From Siderastrea radians (taxonomy: Eukaryota > Cnidaria > Anthozoa > Scleractinia > Rhizangiidae): a stretch of DNA of 64,000 nt. This document shows positions 11,725 through 24,570 of this stretch, piece after piece (the first letter of the stretch is position 1; the number at the start of each line of letters is the position of its first letter). Where the stretch lies: the NCBI GenBank assembly GCA_964017195.1, contig OZ024895.1, forward strand, positions 30,629,875 through 30,693,874, read 5' to 3'. Below the pieces are notes generated by a model. It was not told where the DNA came from, did no database searches, and saw only the letters and a program-made list of their open reading frames with translations. The position numbers and the translations under genes are program-made.

Positions 11725-13304
11725 TGACTTTAGATTAATACGTACATGTGTACGCATGATTCATATAACGCAGGACTGTTTGGTGACTTTAGATAAATAC
11801 GTACATGTGTACGCAGGATTCATATAGGGTAGGACTATTTGTTGACGTTAGATTAATACTTACATGTGTACGCATGGCTCATATAAGGCAGGACTGTTTG
11901 GTGCCTTTAGATTAATACGTACATCTGTACGCATGATTCATATCAGGCAGGACTGTTTGGTTACCTTAGATTAATACGTACATATGGACGCGTGATTCAT
12001 GTAAGCCAGGACTGTCTGGTGACTTTAGATTAAGACGTACATATGTACGCATGATTCATGAGGCAGGACTGTTTCTTGACCTTAGATTAATACGTACACA
12101 TGAACGCGTGACTCATATAAGGCAGGACTGTTTGGTGACTTTAGATTACTACGCACATATGTACGCGTGATTCATAAAAGGCGGGACTGTCTGGTGACTT
12201 AACATTAATACGTACATGTGTACGCATGATTCATACAAGGCAGAACTGTCTGGTGACTTTACATTAATACGTACATTTGTACGCATGATTCATATAAGGC
12301 AGGACTGTCTGGTAAATTTAGATTAATACGTACATGTGTACGAATGGCTCACATGAGGCAGGACTGTCTGGTGACTTAAGAATAATACGTACATATCTAC
12401 GCATGATTTGGTGACCTTAGATTAACACGTACATATGAACGCATGATTCTTAGAAGACAGGAGTGTTTCCTGACTTTAGATTAATACGTACGTAAGTACG
12501 CGTGACTCATGTAAGGCAGGACTGTTTGATGACTTTAGATTAATACGTACATGTGTACGCATGATTCACATGCCCCAGGGCTGTGCACGCATGATTCATA
12601 TAAGGCACATGTGTACCCGTGATTCATGTAAGGCAGGACTGTTTGGTAACCTTAGATTAATACGAACAGATGTACGCATGATTCATGGAAGGCAGGACTA
12701 TTTGGAGACCTTAGATTAATACGTACATATGTACGCATGATTCATGTCACGCAGGACTATTTGGTTACCTTAGATTAATACGTACATATGTAGGCATGAT
12801 TCAAATCAGGCAGGACTATTTGGTTACCTTAGATTAATACGTATATATGTACTCATGATTCTTATAAGGCAGGACTGTTTGGTGACTTTAGATTAATACG
12901 TACATGTGTACGCATAATTCTTATAAGGCAGGAGTTTTTGGTGACTTTAGATTAATACGTACATGTGTACGCATGATTCTTATAAGGCAGGACTGTTTGG
13001 TGACCTTAGATTAATACGTTCATATGTACGCATGATTCATGGAAGCCAGGACGGTTTGGATTAATACGTACATGTGTATACGTAATTAATATGAGACAGG
13101 ATTATCTGGTGACCATAGGTTAATACGTACACATGTACGTATGATTCATATAGGGCAGGAATATTTGGTGACTTCAGATTAATACGTACATATGTACGCA
13201 TGATTCATGGAAGGCAGGACTATTTGGAGACCTTAGATTAATACGTACATATGTACGCATGATTCATAATATATCGGGCAGGACTATTTGGAAACCTTAG
13301 ATTA
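11725..13304. repeat. ~59-bp minisatellite with palindromic core, left block
   Basis: Roughly 26 diverged units of 59-60 bp: GATTAATACGTACATATGTA followed by CGCATGATTCATATAAGGCA and GGACTGTTTGGTGAC. Each unit centres on CGTACATATGTACG, a perfect 14-bp palindrome. It continues at 14329-15545 after an insertion. Confidence 0.95.
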
Positions 13305-14331
13305 TTAGGGGCCGACCATTTAACTCTTGAGTGGGGGGGTGGATGATTTCTGGTCAGCAAGCTTTTTTTTTCTAGCAACCCGGTGAGCAGGATATTTTTT
13401 TTCCTTCTAAATGCTCTGCAGGATATTTTTTTTCCTCTTCATTTCTCTGCGGGATTTTTTTTTCCTCAAAAAAGTGTCATGTGTTTACATTTACAGAATG
13501 TATTTACATTTACTTTGTGGTTATTGTTGTAATAGTTCAATATGGAGCTGCAAAGCCTTAAAATGTTGTAAGCTATACAAAATCATGCTATACAAAAACA
13601 TGTTTTTGGAAAGTCATTCTTTACACTCATTTAATATTACGTCATAATATTAGTGATGCTCCACAGGTAGACTTGAAAATGTTTAGTTTCTTATTTAAAA
13701 AAAAAACAAAAAGCAGTTCAGAAATGCTCATAGCATGGTAATTACTGCTAGAATCATAAGTTAAAATTTAAAAGTGGACTGAAATCTCAAAAACAAATGT
13801 GAAAGCAGAATTGAAGTTAGTTGATCATGGTCTTATTTGAAAAATAGCACTTATAATTTTTGCTCAGCCTTTTTTCAGTCCACTTCTAAACATGGTTAAT
13901 ACTGCTATCCACTAGTTACAATTTAAAAGTGGACTGAAATCTCCAAAACAAGTGTGAAAGCAGAATTGAAGTTAGTTGATCATGGTCTAATTTGAAAAAT
14001 AGCTTTAGGCTAACTGGAGTGGCTCGCTGGCTCACAGAGTGTCGGACCCTATAAAGCTAAGAATGCATTGCACATTCTGAAGCATAACCAACTCCAGAGT
14101 TTAAAGGGAGCAAGGGAAGAATGGTTGCAGTTTTGCTGGGATTTTGTAAAGTCCCCCTGGAATGATGAAATAGCTTTGCAACATTTTTTTTCTTGCTTGC
14201 AGCAGTGCAAGAATTTTTTTTCTATTTCAGTTGTGCTGCATGCAATTTTTTTCTTCTGACAAGGGCTTGCAGGAAATTTTTTTTCGAAATCATCCACACC
14301 CCCCCTCAAGAGTTAAATGGTCGGCCCCTTA
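13305..14331. mobile_element. Harbinger-like non-autonomous element in the minisatellite
   Basis: The element is 13308-14328 (1,021 bp). Terminal inverted repeats of about 43 bp start GGGGCCGACCATTTAACTCT and are nearly perfect. TTA is duplicated on both sides (13305-13307 and 14329-14331), and the flanks rejoin to a normal minisatellite unit. A GGG-start TIR with a TTA duplication fits PIF/Harbinger. T-runs behind each TIR form subterminal repeats (AGGATATTTTTTTT type). An internal ~85-bp direct repeat lies at 13767-13852 and 13921-14005. No transposase frame is present, so it must have been moved in trans. Confidence 0.85.
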
Positions 14332-15545
14332 CGTACATATGTATGCGTGATTCTTATAAGGCAGGACTGTTTGGTGACTTTTTCGATTAGTACGTACACA
14401 TGTACGCGTGGCTCATATATGGCAGGGCTGTTTGGAGACCTTACATTAATACGTACATATGTACGCATGATTCATATCAGGCAGGACTATTTGGTTACCT
14501 TAGATTAATACGTACATATGTACGCATGATTCTTATAAGGCAGGACTGTTTGGTGACTTTAGATTAATACGTATATGTGTACGCATAATTCTTACAAGGC
14601 AGGAGCTTTTGGTGACCTTAGATTAATACGTACATATGTACGCATGATTCATATCGGGCAGGACTATTTGGAAACCTTAGATTATCACGTACATATGTAC
14701 GCGTGATTCTTATAAGGCAGGACTGTTTGGTGACTTTTTCGATTAATACGTACACATGTACGCGTGGCTCATATATGGCAGGGCTGTTTGGAGACCGTAC
14801 ATTAATACGTACATATGTACGCATGATTCATATCAGGCAGGACTATTTGGTTACCTTAGATTAATACGTACATATGTACGCATGATTCTTATAAGGCAGG
14901 ACTGTTTGGTGACCTTAGATTAATACGTACATATGTGCGCATGATTCATGGAAGGCAGGACTGTTTGGTGACTTCAGATTAATACGTACATGTGTCGTGT
15001 ATGCATAATTCTTTAAAGGCAGGACTGTTTGGTGAATTTAGATTAATACGTACATATGTACGCATGATTCTTATAAGGCAGGAGTGTTTGGTGAATTGAG
15101 ATTAATACGTACATATGTACGCATGATTCTTATAAGGCAGGAGTGTTTGGTGACTTTAGATTAATACGTACATGTGTACGCATAATTCTTTTAAGGCAGG
15201 AGTGTTTGGTGTCTTTAGATTAATGCGTACATGTGTACGCACGATTCTTATAAGGCAGGACTGTTTGGTGAATTTAGATTAATACGTACATGTGCACGCA
15301 TGATTCTTATAAGGCAGGACTGTTTGGTGAATTTAGATTAATACGTACATGTGTACGCATGATTCATATAGGGTAGGACTTTTCGGTGACTTTAGATTAA
15401 TACGTACATATGTACGCATGATTCATGTCAGGCAGCACTGTCTGGTGACTTTAGATTAATACGTACATGTGTACGCATGATTCTTATAAGGCAAGACTAT
15501 TTTGTGACATTAGATTAATACGTACATATGGACGCGTAATTCATA
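14329..15545. repeat. ~59-bp minisatellite with palindromic core, right block
   Basis: About 20 more units of the array at 11725-13304, on average closer to the consensus than the left block. Two neighbouring units around 14340-14470 and 14695-14830 share private variants (GACTTTTTCGATTA, GGCTCATATATGGC), a sign of a ~355-bp higher-order duplication. Confidence 0.95.
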
Positions 15546-15859
15546 AAATAATAAATAATAAATTGAAAACAATTAAATGTGAGTGAGGTTTTTCCTTATT
15601 AATATGATGCTTTTTTTAAAACTTTCAATGTTTATTAGTAGGCATAATGTAACTTGAACACAGGTAAACAGGACTGTTCTCCAGCATAATATTAGAAATC
15701 GAATGCTATTGACATTTAAAGTGGTTTTTGTCAGTGTTGTTTTTCTGGCGTTTGCAGTTGAACTGAAGTGTAAATAATAGAAAACCACAATTCATTCAGT
15801 TATTATGATGTTTAAGTGGTCAATTTGGGGCAAGGAAATGCGATCCCTTGCCGGTATTG
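15546..15859. other. No gene seen
   Basis: AT-rich single-copy-looking spacer. A 71-codon reverse frame is present but shows no domain. Confidence 0.5.
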
Positions 15860-15914
15860 AATGTGTTCGATCCAACCCAGTGTTTTTGATACGCCACGGT
15901 TGCTTTGAACAGTA

Positions 15915-16208
15915 ATCTATTTGCAACGCTCTCCCTCACGCTTAAAGGATGAGATATGGGAGCCAGCTGTCGCTTTCAGTTGAGAAACAAATAAGCAGCA
16001 AACAGGGCGGGACAAAGGGTGGGGCAAAACTGAAACGCAACAGCGTGGGAGCGAGATGGAGAGCAAAGAGAGGAGGCAAAAATTGTAAGAGAAGAAAGCA
16101 CAACGGGGACACGCCGCGACAGATCGAACTGCCATCCTGGCGCGAAGAGACAAGGAGTCATGGATGCTCATCCTTATATACGCTTTGAGGGAGACCGCTG
16201 ACAAATAG
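15915..16208. mobile_element. 294-bp TA-flanked element, short version
   Basis: Starts ATCTATTTGCAACGCTCTCC and ends GACCGCTGACAAATAG; the two ends are imperfect inverted repeats (CTATTTG, then TCTCCCTCA, then AAGGATGAG). TA stands before it (15913-15914) and after it (16209-16210). Its first ~60 bp and last ~70 bp are almost identical to the two ends of the 5.5-kb element that follows, so this is an internally deleted version of the same family. Confidence 0.8.
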
Positions 16209-16210
16209 TA

Positions 16211-19200
16211 ATCTATTTGCAACGCTCTCCCTCACGCTTAAAGGATGAGATATGGGAGCCAGCTGTCGCAACAGCCTAACGAAAACAATCAACGCCCGGC
16301 CCGAACCCTAAACCCCAACACACCCAACACTCAAAAATCCCCAAAACTAAACACCCAAAACTAAAGACCTAAGATTTCTACTAAAAGAAACAACACTCAT
16401 AACTGAAATCTCAGTACACAAACACCCAAACTGAAGGCCCGTAAAACGGGCTGGATACCAGGAAAGAGTTAAAAAGCCTAGGGCCCATGTTATTATCAAA
16501 GCACATAAATATTCGTCTAATGCTTGCGGCTCCCGCCAATGCGGCCATTAAAATACTAAAACTACAAAAACGGATATAGACGAAGACATATGCCGCATAA
16601 GGCAAGCGAAAAGCAAACAACAAAAACTAAAACTAATTATTCCAAGAGGACAAGTGTTTCTGCCGATTTCTCACAGACGTTGCAAGAATCTCTCTCTCTC
16701 TCTTTCTAGCCTTTGTTGTAAAGAAAATCATCGGTGTTGCAATCTGCCCAGGAAGAATCTGGATCGAAAGAGTGAGCTTGGAAGTGCCTCAGGTGTACAC
16801 GGAAAGGACGGTTTCCCCTTGAGAAAGACACAGAGTTTCGTCACTTTCCCTTACACTTCAGCTGACCGTCTGGTTTTTTAATTTATGAGCTAAATGTTTC
16901 GAAAATTTGAATGTAACAACAACTTTGCAGCCACATGACGGGAGTGCATCAGGTGCGCAAAATTCTTTAAACCTTCACAAAACAGACCACATTTAATGGA
17001 AGAAATTGGTTTTGAAGCTCAAAAAGATCCTTCTTTGTATGTTTCTGTTACGGTTTTAGCGTTGACCGTGCACAAACAACAATAGGTTTTGAATTTTGTA
17101 TGAGCAGCTAAACAATAGAGGTGTTACTGTAAAGTTAGTCAACCATAGTGTGCGGTGGAATTTACAACTGTAGTGGAGTTTATGCAGTCGCATAAAACTA
17201 AATTGTCAGACAACATATTTTCCATTTTCCCTGTGCCCGATCTATAGGCTTATAAATAGATTTTTATGGAGGAGGGGGGGGGGTGGGGGTTGAAATTTGG
17301 CATAATTAACTTGAAATTCGCAGATTGAATCAAAAGAATCAAGTTCCTGGGGCAATTCGGTGCCGCCGTCCAAGATAATAGCCTTATCGCCTGCATTCTA
17401 GCTCCGCCTAGGATTTAAATTGCGTGGACTTCAGTGTCTCTCCCAACAGTAATACACAAAATGGATGGATGCTCCGAGATTATTAATTATTAATAGTAAG
17501 CCATTGCTCTGTAAAAGACCATTCAATGCCATCAAAATCTGTCCAAAAGAAGAACTAATTTTCACCCATTATCGGTATAACGCATATCTGTCTACAAGGC
17601 TCATCAGTTCCCCAGTAAACCTGTTCAGGAAAGCAGAAGTTTCTGCTTGACTCCATGGGCGACTGCCTTATTGGGAAAACATAAAATCGCAAATCAGAAG
17701 TGTTACAGCACAGGCCTCAAATGTTAAAAACCGGGAATAAGAGAAAACAATTCTCAACTTTGTGAAGTAGACAAGAGACCTTAATGTCACATGACCCGTT
17801 GTAAGAATTTCAAAGAAAACCTTCTTTAATTACCACAAAAAATGGTAGAACTTGGCCGGAAGACAATCATTTACGGGACTTTTTTTCATTCTTTTGAGTT
17901 TTCTTAGTTAATATAATTTTAAAATACTCTTAGATAATATACCTTAACATCCCTCCACTTCTTGAGCATTTTTCTTGCAGAGTTTTCATCCCAAAGAGCA
18001 AAATATCGTAACTATACGATGTACAATTTTGGTAGAAAAAACTAACGCTTCCTCTAGGATCTCAAAGTCAGTGAGAGTCAGCCGACACCAATATTAACAG
18101 ACCTTATTATTATTATTACTATTAGCGAAGCGCCTCTTCTGTAAACTTATTAAGCATTATTTCTGTCTTTCCGTCACCTTCATTTATATACCAGCGCGCT
18201 TTGAACCTTATAAGCGAGTCTTGAACCTTACAAGCGAGTCTTAGATCTTATATTTAAAGATTTCTTGTCCCGGTGAATGTAATGTCTGATCCATTTAAAT
18301 ATTTATTTGGAACTTTCTGGCAGTGGATTTCTTTCTTTTCTTTTTGAGGAAACAAAAAGCCAAACGCGAGATCTTCTACTGCTTTCATAGCTTTCTTTTC
18401 CCTTGCACAAGTCAGTAAGATTGCTCTTATTTGCAAATTCCTCGCTCAAACATAAAAATCACAGCAACTTAAAGAATTAAGGGCTTTGCACGCAGGGCAA
18501 ACACAAAGGCCAAACAAGCGCCTGTTGTGCAAGCAGCAACTGGTTAAAAGAGAAACATCAGCGATCGAAAAACAAAAGCGTAAAAGGTGACCTTTGGCTG
18601 CCATCTCCCAGGCTCCAATAGAAGAAAAAAAGCCCCCGATTATCAAGAGGTTGCATCAGAGCAGGACTCACAGGGGACAAAACACATAGATATATGGCAA
18701 ACAAAATGCGCTAACAAAATGAAGGGGGGGTTAGAGAAGGAAATAGAAATAACAGGGAGCCTGGGACATGACAGCCTTGGCCCCGGTAATCCGAGTAGGG
18801 AATTAGACTCCCTTCAAGACTGTCAACCTCAGGACAAAAGAAACCAAAAAAGAAGGATGGGGATAACGACAGGAGAAGAAAAAAGGAAAGTTAAACTTAA
18901 AAATTGAGGCTTTATTCTCAGAACTTAATTAACTTGCGCATATAGCGCAATGATCTTTATTCATTTAATCTTTATTCCATAGATCACGTGGGAAAAATAA
19001 AAACATATCCTTTAACGTGTAGTCATCTTACACGGGAACGTTGTGTCGGCAACAGCAGCACACCAAGCTAATTCAAACGCGACTGAAACAAGCGCCTACA
19101 AAGCCCCGGTGGTACAGTGTAGTAGAAGCATGCTAAACTAAGATGTAACTCACACAGGCAAAACTCCGATGGCAAGAGGAGCATATTCAGCAAAGTAAAC

Positions 19201-21734
19201 GTGTCATTAACACCTCTGCAAGGTAAACGTGTCATAAACAAGCACCTGCAAAGCCCCGATGGCTAAAGCAGCATGCAAATAAATACAAACATGTCCCTAA
19301 AAGCACCTGCAAAGCCCCTATTGCAAGAGCAGCGTGCACAACAAATTAAAGCAACCGTAAAGCCCCGATGGCAAGAGCAGCATGCAAATAAATACAAACA
19401 AGCCACTAAGAACACCTGCGAAGCCCCGGTGGCAAGAGCAGCGTGCACAACAAATTCAAACACCTGCAAAGCCCCGATAGCAAGAGCAGCATGCATATAA
19501 ACACAAACCTTACACTACAAGCACCTGCAAAGCTCCGATGGCAAGAGCTGCGTGAACAACAAATTCAAGCATCTGTAAAGCCCCGATGGCAAGAGTAGCA
19601 TGCAAATAAACATAAAAGTGTCACTACAAGCACCTGTAAAGCCCCGACGACAAGAGCAGGATGCAAATAAACACAAACTTGTCACTACAAGCACCTGCAA
19701 AGCCCCGATAGCAAGAGCAGCATGCAAATAAACATAAACGTGTCACTAAAAGCACTTGCAAAGCCCCGGTGGTAAGAGCAGCGTACACAACAAATTCAAG
19801 CATCTGCAAAGCCCCGATGGCAAGAGCAGCATGCATATCAACACAAACCTTACAATTAAAGCATCTGCAAAGCCCCGATGGCAAGAGCAGCGGGCAAATA
19901 AACACAAACTTTTAATCACAAGCCTTTGCAAAGCTCCGATGGCAAAAGCGGCGTGAACAACAAATTCAAGGACCTGTAAAGCCCCGATGGCAAGAGCAGC
20001 ATGCAAATAAACATAAAAGTGTCACTAAAAGCACTTGCAAAGCCCCGGTGGTAAGCGCAGCGTACACAACAAATTCAAGCATCTGCAAGGCCCCGATGGC
20101 AAGAGCAGCATGCATATAAACACAAACCTTACACTACAAGCATCTGCAAAGCCCCGATGGCAAGAGCAGCGTGCAAATGAACACAAACTTGTCACTACTA
20201 GCACCTGCAAAGCCCCGATGGCACGAGCAGCATGCACATAAACATAAACGTGTCACTAAAAGCACTTGCAAAGCCCCGGTGGTAAGAGCAACGTGCACAA
20301 CAAATTCAAGCATCTGCAAAGCCCCGATGGCAAGAGCAGCGTGCAAATAAACACAAACTTTTAATCACAAGCACTTGTAAAGCTCCGATGGCAAGAGCTG
20401 CGTGAACAACAAATTCAACTGAGCACCTGCAAAGCCCCGATGGCAAGAGCAGCGTCCAAATAAGCACAAACTTGTCACCACAAGCACCTCCAAAGCCCCG
20501 ATGGCAAGAGCAGCGTGCAAATAAACACAAACTTGTCACCACAAGCACCTGCAAAGCCCCGATGGCAAGAGCAGAGTGCAAAATAAACACAAACTTGTCA
20601 CCACAAGCACCTGCAAAGCCCCGATGGCAAGAGCAGCGTGCACAACAAATTGTTCACGCAACTGCAAACCCCTGATGGCAAGAGCAGCGTGCAAATGAAC
20701 ACAAACTTTTAATGACAAGCACTTGCAAAGCTCCGATGGCAAGAGCAGCGTGCCCAACAAAATTCAAGCATCTGCAAAGCCCTGATGGCAGGAGCAGCAT
20801 GCAAACAAACACAGACATTTCACTACAAGCATTTGCAAAGCCTCGATGGCACGAGCAGCATGCAAATAAACACAAACTTGTCACAACAAGCACCCGCAAA
20901 GCCCCGATGGCCAGAGCAGCGTTAACAACAAATGCAAGCATCTGGAAAGCCCCGATGGCAAGAGCAGCCTGAAAGAAACGACAGGACACACACAATAAAG
21001 CGCCGATGACACACAACGTGCTAAATAAACCGAACAGTAAGTGACGCCCCGAGAGCACGAGGAGTATGCAAATAAACTAAACGGCTACATACCAATAAAC
21101 ACAACACGAAATAAACCTTGCAATATAACTGAGTAAAGCGAAGAAAATTTTCCCTAACTTAAAAGTAAAAACTGGCAAAAGCGATAAACAAACAGACAGA
21201 AAACCTAGAACCTACTGGCGAAAAAACGCTGTGAAAAAGTATAAATACAACAGAAGTACAGGTAGAAGAGTTTGGTTACCGGGTGAAAGCGAAATTGCGA
21301 AGCGGAGGAGTGCTGAATTAACCACGTAAGCTTAATATAAAACGTACAGGTTCCCATAAAGCGAGAAATAGCACGAAAAGGCCGAAGAAGAAGCTTTTAA
21401 GGTTCCCCGTCAGACAACCAGAATTGATGCCCCAAGCAAACTTACGATACTGCGAAGAACGAAAGGTTAAAGAAACGCAACGTCGAATATAATTCGGTAC
21501 GAGGAAAACGGTCGAGGATTCGTAAAGCCAGCAGCAGCACCAAACGGCTGGAGAAGAAAGGCCAAGAACGCTCTCTACATCTGAAGGCAGGCGGAGTGCA
21601 TGTGGTTGATGAACCGAGGATAGATTTGCTGAAGCAAACGCCGTTATGGTCGGAATGGCTGCCTGGCGCGAAGAGACAAGGAGTCATGGATGCTCATCCT
21701 TATATACGCTTTGAGGGAGACCGCTGACAAATAG
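16211..21734. mobile_element. 5.5-kb TA-flanked element carrying a minisatellite
   Basis: Left end 16211-16269 copies the left end of the short element; right end 21661-21734 copies its right end. It is flanked by TA (16209-16210, 21735-21736). The target sequence without any insertion is preserved at 21935-21965 (CAGTATGTTTATGCAGGCG), which confirms both borders and the TA duplication. A TA duplication fits Tc1/mariner-type or related transposases, but none is encoded. The interior holds AC-rich sequence (16270-16620), unassigned sequence (16620-19140), a minisatellite (19150-20975) and a unique right part. No frame in it is convincing as a gene. Confidence 0.75.
19150..20975. repeat. Two-unit alternating minisatellite
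   Basis: Units share AAAGCCCCGATGGCAAGAGC and then take one of two forms: about 61 bp continuing AGCATGCAAATAAACACAAA with CTTGTCACTACAAGCACCTG, or about 48 bp continuing AGCGTGCACAACAAATTCAA with GCATCTGC. The forms often alternate, giving a ~109-bp composite period; near 20430-20630 three long forms follow each other. Long frames on both strands are a by-product of the repeat. Confidence 0.95.
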
Positions 21735-22722
21735 TATGTTTATGCAGGCGTTTATAGTTTTCTTAGTATGCTTATCGAGGAATCGCACGCACACATGTTT
21801 TCAGAAGTTAGCTCGTGGAGGTAACTTCTGAAAACATGTGAATGTGTTCGATCCAACATGTGAATGTGTTCGATCCGTTCGAAAACATGTGAATGTGTTC
21901 GATCCAACCCAGTGTTTTTGATACGCCACGGTGGCTTTGAACAGTATGTTTATGCAGGCGTTTATAGTTTGCTTAGGGTGCGTTTCTTTGGGAAAATCCA
22001 AATCCGGATTCTTGTATCCAAAAACGGATTTTGCGTTTCTTTACCTAAATCCGAAAATGGATTAATCACGGATTAGTGATCTGAAGAATCCACACTCCGA
22101 GTGGATACATCAGATCAAATCTAAATCCGGATTTTTAGGATTCATGATCCGTGCGTTTCTTTGGGGGACGGATCCGAAAATAGTACATCTGTCAAGCGGT
22201 CTTCCATGCAAATTTACTGGTCTCGCCATATTTTCTCTCGATCTTGCGTGACAAAACATTCGATCGTGAAAAAGAAAATTCAGGTGATTATTCCGTTCCG
22301 TATATTTGAAAAGTTTTCTCCAAAAGTACAGACAGAAGCATTGACACGTCAGGATAACTTCATTTGTGTACCATTTCTGTAATTCAGGGACCAGACTTTG
22401 CTACATGTAACTGTGAACGCAAATAGCGAGTTCACTTGAACTACTGCAGATACTGTCCTTGTTTATAAATTATTTGTACTCCATTCTAGTTGAATTCTAG
22501 GGCAGTACGAGAGAAATATCGTTCTGACATATATATTGCGTGCCTCCAGCCTGTCTTGTCATGACAAAATAATCCTTTTTCGGATTTTGCGTTTCTTTGG
22601 TGTCGAAGAATCCATATGATCTGGGATCACAAATCCGTTTTCGGATTTTCCCAAAGAAACGCACCCTTAGTATGCTTATCGAGGAATCGCACGCACACAT
22701 GTTTTCAGAAGTTAGCTCGTGG
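21735..22722. repeat. Tandem duplicated flank, one copy interrupted
   Basis: The ~85-bp segment TATGTTTATGCAGGCG ... CAGAAGTTAGCTCGTGGA occurs at 21735-21819 and again at 21945-22722, where it is split by a 691-bp insertion. Between them, 21830-21910 carries three short repeats of ACATGTGAATGTGTTCGATC. A third partial copy of the same neighbourhood (AATGTGTTCGATCCAACCCA) lies at 15860-15914. Confidence 0.85.
21973..22669. mobile_element. 691-bp inverted-repeat element with TTA duplication
   Basis: The element is 21976-22666. TIRs start GGGTGCGTTTCTTTGGGAAA, nearly perfect for about 25 bp, then AATCC-rich subterminal repeats (AAATCCGGATT, AAACGGATTTTGCGTTTCTT). TTA flanks both ends (21973-21975, 22667-22669). 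The uninterrupted paralogue at 21757-21775 reads CTTAGTATGC with a single TTA, so the duplication is directly seen. PIF/Harbinger-like by target and GGG start. No transposase. Confidence 0.9.
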
Positions 22723-24494
22723 AAAAAGTAAAGCATCGTTTTCTGTGAACATTTTTTCTTGATCTTTACGATGAGTAATGTGCGACTCCTCGCCAGTATT
22801 CGGGAGTGTAGACATTTCAAAATCCTAAAAAAAGGACCTTGGTATCCGTCCCAGTCCTTCCCTCCCCCTCCCCACCTTCTACAGTCTAAAGGTGACTACT
22901 AAGCATCATGTTGTTTTGGGGGAGGGGTGGGGACTTGTCAATTGCAACTTTGACGGCTGCATATGTCTGATTACCGACACGCTCCTGGTTCATAGAGGGA
23001 GCTACGTGCTGTCTTTACAATGGCTCAACGAATCTGTTTTGGAGCTTTGAAAACCATCGCTGGAGAGTTATGCAAAGTTTTATATGGCTGTGTTTAATTC
23101 GTTCAAGAATGGCTTCGTGGCATATAAACAACAAAAATTGAGTTCCGCCGCACGGAGTTGGAATTATTCTGTTTGCCTTTGCCACGTGGGTCGAACGGCT
23201 GAAAGCGGTAAAACTCGGCAAGAACAGAAATTACGAGTGAGGTTACCTTTAAAAGGAAAACCAATAACCTGGCTTTTGCAAATGATATGCCATCATTACG
23301 GTTAAAGATCTGAATTTGAAATGTTGTGATAACTGGCTTTGTGTGATATCCGCCAGGGAATGGCGTCAAATTCGCAAAGGTAAGCACATTTTTTATAGCT
23401 TTGTAAGTACTCGATCTAACTAAATTGATGGTACTGGACAACACATAACATTGCCATTGTTGTGATACATTAACTTTAATTTAAAAAGAAGCCACATAAA
23501 CTATGAAAAATTTGTTAGCTTTAAATCTAAATTATTCTCCCGCGAAAAACACTTTTGGCGCCAAGTTATCGAATGTAATAGCGACCTATGAAGCTTTTTC
23601 CACCGTTCAAAAAGCAAATAAATACATCGATGCTTGAAAATTATCACTTCATTTTTTTCCCTAATAATATCTTTTGTATTTCATTAAGCTAGAGCAAAAA
23701 AGTAGTCAATAAGAGTGTATTTGTTTTGTTGGAAATGCATGTCGGTACGAGGTCGGGTATTACAATGTTTAGATAATGGGAATCCTTATTATTTGACGTT
23801 TTCAAATTGAGAAGGAAGAAAAATGACCTTTCCCGAATCCTCAAACTGCGCCTGTTAATTATCATTAGGAATTAAAAACTCTGCACATCAGCTTGCCGTG
23901 CAAGTAAAAATCTTTAACTGACATTTTGACCGTGAAATCGAGTGTCCTGCCGTAGGTCTGCTGTTTAACAACGATGAACACCAATCAGCGAAACCTCGGC
24001 AAAGTCCACCTTGTCTCGCTGCCGAATTTTTTGACCGGGTTTATATTTACAAAACAGCTTGGAAGATAGCTTAAAACGAGGTTTTTATTTCTTTAACTAG
24101 GTTTTGTTTATCCGTACCTTGTTTTGCTTCAGTGCATTAGATCTGACGCTGATATTAGCTTGAAACAACCCAAAACTAAGTGCCTCAATCACGATCGGTA
24201 GAAAACGTTTCTCTGGCGAGGATGGATTAAAGGACGAATAAGCGAAACACCCAAACAGCTATTTTCTGCAATTCACGGTTTTTTGAACTTTTTCTTTTCT
24301 TTCTTTTTTTTAATTGATATTATTGCGAACAAGGTTCTTCGCCTTTGTTTACTGCAGCGGTACGTTCTGGAGAATCAAATAGGCAAATAACTCATGTAAA
24401 CGTATTTACCAGCTACTGATTTGGACTTTTGTCCCTTAAAAAAGTAAGATAGAAAGTTTGAAAGCAAACCTTCGATAAAAGTCACGAGAACTTC
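22723..24494. other. No gene seen
   Basis: Single-copy-looking sequence with a pyrimidine/purine-rich pair around 22855-22935. Overlapping frames of 70-113 codons on both strands at 23015-23444 have no domain and no splice support. Confidence 0.5.
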
Positions 24495-24570
24495 AATCCC
24501 TGGCGGTCACCCATCCAACCACTGACCCCGCCGAACATGGCTTAATTCTGCTAATCGGAAGCGATGTCTT
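24495..24570 (-). rRNA. 5S rRNA-like fragment, not a functional gene
   Basis: The reverse complement reads GAATTAAGCCATGTTCGGCG, GGGTCAGTGGTTGGATGGGT, GACCGCCAGGG. This matches the 3' two thirds of eukaryotic 5S rRNA (internal control region and the TTGGATGGGTGACCGCC helix) with several changes. The 5' third is missing. Probably a pseudogene or part of a 5S-derived SINE. Confidence 0.6.

Noticed and set aside
11725..15545. A CRISPR-like array of ~59-bp units
   Set aside because: Units are contiguous without unique spacers, and the genome is animal; it is a minisatellite.
15949..16222. Overlapping Arg/Cys-rich frames
   Set aside because: They lie wholly within the 294-bp element and its repeat at 16211; no domain.
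19263..21058. Cys-rich and Lys-rich frames of 60-134 codons
   Set aside because: They track the two-unit minisatellite and exist on both strands.
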